Under the pieces are notes generated by a model. That model saw nothing but the letters and a program-made list of their open reading frames with translations. It made no database searches and was not told the DNA's origin. Of a stretch of 34,357 nt of DNA, positions 31,107-34,357 are shown piece after piece (position 1 is the stretch's first letter; the number at the start of each line of letters is the position of its first letter). A program made the position numbers and the translations under genes. The stretch covers positions 1 through 34,357 of the forward strand of contig DFGU01000035.1 in the NCBI GenBank assembly GCA_002371785.1, given 5' to 3'. This DNA is from Bacteroidales bacterium UBA3742 (GTDB lineage Bacteria > Bacteroidota > Bacteroidia > Bacteroidales > Paludibacteraceae).

Positions 31107-32372
31107 ATGGCAAATAAGCATAAGATAATAAACGATCCGGTATTCGGATTCATGCAACTGGAGAGCGATCTGGAGTACGATGTGCTGCAGCATCCGTATG
31201 TGCAGCGTCTGGGCCGGATTCGTCAGTTGGGATTGAGCAATTTCGTGTATCCTGGTGCGATGCACAGCCGCTTCAGCCACAGTCTGGGTGCAATGCACCT
31301 GATGAGCGAGGGCCTGCGTTGCCTGCGTCAGAAGGGCGTACATATATCGAATACCGAGGCTACGGGTGCGAAGATAGCCATCCTCTTGCATGACATAGGT
31401 CACGGTCCGTTCTCGCACGTGCTGGAGCATACGCTGGTGGACAATATCACGCATGAGGAGATCTCGCTGATGATGATGGAGCGCATCAATTCGGACCTGA
31501 AGCGCAAAGAGGAGCAGACGATGTGGCAGCGCGGTCCGCTGGACGAAGCGATCGGTATATTCCGGGACGAGTATCCGCGGCATTTCTTTCATCAGTTGAT
31601 ATCGAGTCAGTTGGACGTAGATAGGATGGACTATCTATGTCGTGACTCGTTCTTCACGGGCGTGCAGGAGGGCAGGATCGCGAGCGAGCGATTGCTGAAG
31701 ATGCTGAACGTGGTGGACGACCGGCTGGTGATTGAGCAGAAGGGTATCTACTCGGTGGAGAAATTCCTGGTGGCACGCCGACTGATGTACTGGCAGGTCT
31801 ATCTGCATAAGACGAGCGTGGCAGCCGAGCAGCACCTGATTATGATCCTGACCCGTGCCAAGGAGTTGGCGCGCAGCGGCAAGGAACTGTTCTGCTCGCC
31901 GGCCTTGCGCTATTTCTTGTACCATCAGCGTGCTGCGGAGGATTTTGAGCCGCACAGCGAGGCTCTGGATCAGTATGCGTTGCTGGACGATACAGACGTG
32001 CTGTCGGCTATCAAGACCTGGATGTCGTGCGACGATAAGGTGCTGAGGTTGCTGTGCCGCACGTTCACGAGTCGCCAGCTATTCCGCGGGCGTCTCTTGA
32101 CCGCCCCCCTCACTGATGAGGAGAAGCAGGTACTGGCCGAGCACTATGCCAAGGCGCTGGGTATCTCGGAGGAGGAAGCCGGGCGCTACATGTTCGTAGA
32201 GCATGTTTCGACGAGCAATACGTATAGCGAGAAGGACGATTCGATCGACATCTTGTTCAACGACGGTACGGTGCGTGATATCGCCGAGGCCAGCGAGATA
32301 CTGGACCTGAAGGCGCTGACGCGCAAGCCGAAGAAACTATACCTGTTCACGTTTCGTGAGCCGGCGAATTGA
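31107..32372 (+). CDS. HD superfamily phosphohydrolase
   Basis: The 421-residue protein carries the HD metal site: H53 (MHSRFSHSLG), H95-D96 (LLHDIGHGPFSH) and an aspartate in LDVDRMDYLCRDS. The overall pattern is that of dNTP triphosphohydrolase-like (SAMHD1/YdhJ-type) HD proteins, which act on nucleotides in the cytoplasm; the exact substrate cannot be told. In Bacteroidetes this gene commonly stands directly before lpxD, as here. The stop TGA opens a heptamer tract that runs up to lpxD. Confidence 0.88.
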   Translation: MANKHKIINDPVFGFMQLESDLEYDVLQHPYVQRLGRIRQLGLSNFVYPGAMHSRFSHSLGAMHLMSEGLRCLRQKGVHISNTEATGAKIAILLHDIGHGPFSHVLEHTLVDNITHEEISLMMMERINSDLKRKEEQTMWQRGPLDEAIGIFRDEYPRHFFHQLISSQLDVDRMDYLCRDSFFTGVQEGRIASERLLKMLNVVDDRLVIEQKGIYSVEKFLVARRLMYWQVYLHKTSVAAEQHLIMILTRAKELARSGKELFCSPALRYFLYHQRAAEDFEPHSEALDQYALLDDTDVLSAIKTWMSCDDKVLRLLCRTFTSRQLFRGRLLTAPLTDEEKQVLAEHYAKALGISEEEAGRYMFVEHVSTSNTYSEKDDSIDILFNDGTVRDIAEASEILDLKALTRKPKKLYLFTFREPAN

Positions 32373-32398
32373 TAATGGAAAATGGACAATGGAAAATT
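32371..32398 (+). repeat. Heptamer tract between the HD gene and lpxD
   Basis: Four 7-bp units (GATAATG, GAAAATG, GACAATG, GAAAATT) overlap the stop codon of the HD gene and end right before the lpxD ATG at 32399. An in-frame ATG at 32369 would add ten residues coded by this tract. Confidence 0.82.
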
Positions 32399-33466
32399 AT
32401 GGAATTTAGTGCACAACAAATAGCGATGCTTCTGGGTGGGCGGCTGATAGGCAATGCCGAAGCCAAGGTGAGCGATGTGGCGCCGATAGAATCGGCAGAA
32501 TCGCACCACTTGTCGTACGTGACGGAGGCGAAGTATCTGCCGATGCTGGAAGGCTCGAAAGCCGGTGTGGTACTGGTGACAGAGAGCCTGGTGGAGCCGT
32601 CGGCCGACAGCATTCGGCATTCAGAATTCAGTATTCAGGATTCAGACAGGGCGATCATACTGGTGGAGAATGCGCGTGGCGCGATAGCCCAACTGCTGCA
32701 GGCAGTAGCCGAGGCGATGAATCCGCGCAAGCGGGGCATCGAGCAGCCGTGCTATATAGCCGAAGGCGTGGAGGTGCCGGAGGATGCGTATGTGGGTGCG
32801 TTTGCCTATATCGGCCGGAATGTACGGTTGGGCAAGGGTGTGCAGATTTATCCGCAGGTATATATCGGCGACAATGTACGAATCGGGGATAATACGATCC
32901 TGTACCCCGGCGTACGGGTCTATTACAACTGCCAAGTGGGACGGGATTGCATCCTGCATGCCGGCGTGGTGATCGGAGCCGACGGTTTCGGTTTCGAGCC
33001 GGACAAGGCGGGCGTGAACCGCAAGGTGCCGCAGATAGGTGCGGTGATCATAGAGGACGACGTGGAGATAGGTGCCAACTCGGCGGTGGATCGTGCCATG
33101 ATGGGCAATACGGTGGTGCATCGGAATACGAAGATCGACAACCTGGTGCAGGTGGCGCACAACGTAGAGGTAGGTGAATCGACCTTTATGTGTGCGCAGT
33201 CGGGCGTGGCCGGCAGTACGAAGATTGGTCATCATTGTATATTGGCAGGTCAGGTAGGCGTAGCCGGTCATATCGAGATTGCGGATCAGTGTGTGTTTGG
33301 TGCGCAAGCCGGCGTAGCCGGATCGGTGCGCAAGCCGGGCATGTACCAGGGAACACCTGCGATAGATGCGGCCAACTGGCGCCGTTCGTCGGTAGGCTTT
33401 AAGCAGCTACCGGAGATGATGAAACAGCTCCGCGAGATAGAAAAGAAACAGAACAGTCAACAATAG
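32399..33466 (+). CDS. lpxD: UDP-3-O-acylglucosamine N-acyltransferase
   Basis: The 355-residue protein transfers an acyl chain from acyl carrier protein to UDP-3-O-acylglucosamine, the third step of lipid A synthesis. The N-terminal uridine-binding domain is followed by a left-handed beta helix of hexapeptide repeats (from about residue 105: YVGAFAYIGRNVRLGKG and on). The catalytic histidine is H254 in QVAHNVEVG. The start at 32399 gives MEFSAQQIAMLLGG, the usual N-terminus. The N-terminal domain contains a stretch (about SIRHSEFSIQDSD, residues 71-83) coded by a heptamer tract. It lies six bases before lpxC. Confidence 0.94.
   Translation: MEFSAQQIAMLLGGRLIGNAEAKVSDVAPIESAESHHLSYVTEAKYLPMLEGSKAGVVLVTESLVEPSADSIRHSEFSIQDSDRAIILVENARGAIAQLLQAVAEAMNPRKRGIEQPCYIAEGVEVPEDAYVGAFAYIGRNVRLGKGVQIYPQVYIGDNVRIGDNTILYPGVRVYYNCQVGRDCILHAGVVIGADGFGFEPDKAGVNRKVPQIGAVIIEDDVEIGANSAVDRAMMGNTVVHRNTKIDNLVQVAHNVEVGESTFMCAQSGVAGSTKIGHHCILAGQVGVAGHIEIADQCVFGAQAGVAGSVRKPGMYQGTPAIDAANWRRSSVGFKQLPEMMKQLREIEKKQNSQQ
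32609..32643 (+). repeat. Heptamer tract inside lpxD
   Basis: Five 7-bp units (CATTCGG, CATTCAG, AATTCAG, TATTCAG, GATTCAG) lie inside the coding region, in the N-terminal domain, and keep the frame together with the flanking bases. The coded residues do not look like normal LpxD sequence. Confidence 0.82.
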
Positions 33467-33471
33467 TCAGA

Positions 33472-34357
33472 ATGAAACAACATACGATAAAAGAAAGTTT
33501 TACGCTCAGAAGCGTGGGATTGCATACGGGACTGATGATCAATGCGACCTTCCGTCCTGCAGAGGCCAATACGGGTATCCGTTTGTGCCGCGTAGATCTG
33601 CCTAAGCAGCCTTGTCATCAGGCCCTAGCCGACTATGTGAGCGGTACGGAACGAGGCACCGTGCTGGAGCACGGAAAGTGGAAAATCTCCACGGTAGAGC
33701 ATGCCCTCTCGGCGCTGTATGCAATGGGTGTGGACAACTGCCTGATCGAGGTGGATGGGCCGGAGATGCCTATCCTGGACGGTAGCGCCAAGCTGTTTGT
33801 GCGCGAGATAGCACGTGTGGGACTGGAGGAACAGGATGCCGAGCAAAAAGTGTTTGTGGTGACCGAGCCGATTGAGTATGTCTCGGAGCACGGACACAGG
33901 ATGCGTATCGAGCCATGCGACCACTATGAGGTAGATGTGACGATCGCCTTCCGTTCGGTGTTGCTACGCGAGCAGCATGCTACGCTGACCAACCTCAACG
34001 ACTATCCGCGTGAGGTGGCTGCGGCTCGTACGTTCTGCTTTGTGCGTGAGATAGAGCCCTTGTTGCGTGTGGGACTGATCAAAGGAGGCGACCTGAAGAA
34101 TGCGCTCGTCATCTACGAGACCGAGATGTCGCAAGAGGGTATGGACTATTTCTGCGATAAGTTGGGGCAGCCGCATATGGATGCTACCAAGCTGGGCTAC
34201 CTCTCGCCGCTGAACTACCAGAACGAACCGGCACGCCATAAACTGCTGGACGTGATAGGCGACCTGTCGCTGCTGGGACTCCGTATCCAGGGACGTATCG
34301 TGGCCTATAAGCCGGGACACACTTTCAATACACAGTGCGTACGCAAGCTCCGCAACC
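33472..34357 (+). CDS. lpxC: UDP-3-O-acyl-N-acetylglucosamine deacetylase (partial, 3' end cut)
   Basis: The first 295 residues of LpxC are present. The enzyme is the zinc-dependent deacetylase that makes the committed step of lipid A synthesis. Zinc ligands are H77 (STVEHALSAL), H256 and D260 (RHKLLDVIGD); the catalytic H283 lies in PGHTFNTQ. SVGLHTG at residues 14-20 and EVDGPEMPILDGSA are also typical. In Bacteroidetes LpxC is often fused to FabZ, but the window ends before that part. It starts six bases after the lpxD stop, so the two are one operon. Confidence 0.93.
   Translation, partial: MKQHTIKESFTLRSVGLHTGLMINATFRPAEANTGIRLCRVDLPKQPCHQALADYVSGTERGTVLEHGKWKISTVEHALSALYAMGVDNCLIEVDGPEMPILDGSAKLFVREIARVGLEEQDAEQKVFVVTEPIEYVSEHGHRMRIEPCDHYEVDVTIAFRSVLLREQHATLTNLNDYPREVAAARTFCFVREIEPLLRVGLIKGGDLKNALVIYETEMSQEGMDYFCDKLGQPHMDATKLGYLSPLNYQNEPARHKLLDVIGDLSLLGLRIQGRIVAYKPGHTFNTQCVRKLRN

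Overview
The window looks like a chromosome segment from a member of the Bacteroidales. Several things point there: the many TAnnTTTG -7 elements with a TTTG or TTG element 19-21 bases upstream; a 2271-residue secreted protein ending in a type IX secretion (T9SS) sorting domain and carrying Listeria-Bacteroides (InlB-type) repeats; a DUF5606 protein; and neighbouring lpxD and lpxC genes. The exact genus cannot be told from the sequence. The core genes are moderately GC-rich, while the stretch from about 6.6 to 14.5 kb is clearly richer in A+T and looks acquired. || Layout: (1) 1-3.2 kb, the hexuronate operon uxaB-uxaA, closed by a strong terminator. (2) 3.2-4.1 kb, a comF-type phosphoribosyltransferase and a hairpin-rich gene-free stretch. 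(3) 4.2-6.2 kb, a small DNA-binding-like protein divergent from a membrane-anchored Ser/Thr kinase. (4) 6.2-15.2 kb, an accessory region. It holds a candidate 6S-like structured RNA, two small genes each behind a copy of the same 36-nt element, a small membrane protein, a Sel1-like repeat protein, a decayed secreted-protein gene, two PD-(D/E)XK (PDDEXK_4-like) nuclease-fold genes on either side of an AAA/DUF4143 ATPase, a chain of overlapping tiny genes, and a long stretch of tandem and inverted repeats. (5) 15.2-17.0 kb, umuDC behind two identical dyad operators. (6) 17.2-23.3 kb, housekeeping genes: nadB, an NlpC/P60 hydrolase, a C4 zinc-ribbon protein, a NIF3-like protein, DUF5606, a CNNM/CBS membrane protein and smpB. 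(7) 23.5-31.0 kb, a giant T9SS-exported surface protein translationally coupled to a small membrane protein. (8) 31.1 kb to the end, an HD phosphohydrolase followed by lipid A genes lpxD and lpxC; lpxC runs off the window. || The most unusual signals are these. Degenerate tandem repeats of 7 bp (one of 8 bp) sit exactly between stop and start codons at several gene junctions and also inside lpxD and the tail of the CNNM gene. A paired operator TGCTAA-N4-TTAGCA lies upstream of umuDC and could be an SOS-type box. A long-stem RNA candidate carries a promoter-like TACTTTTG on the 3' side of its central bubble, as a 6S RNA would. A 30-bp direct repeat (GGCTAATTAGGGC core) marks both sides of the ATPase gene, with a third core copy at the start of the accessory region.
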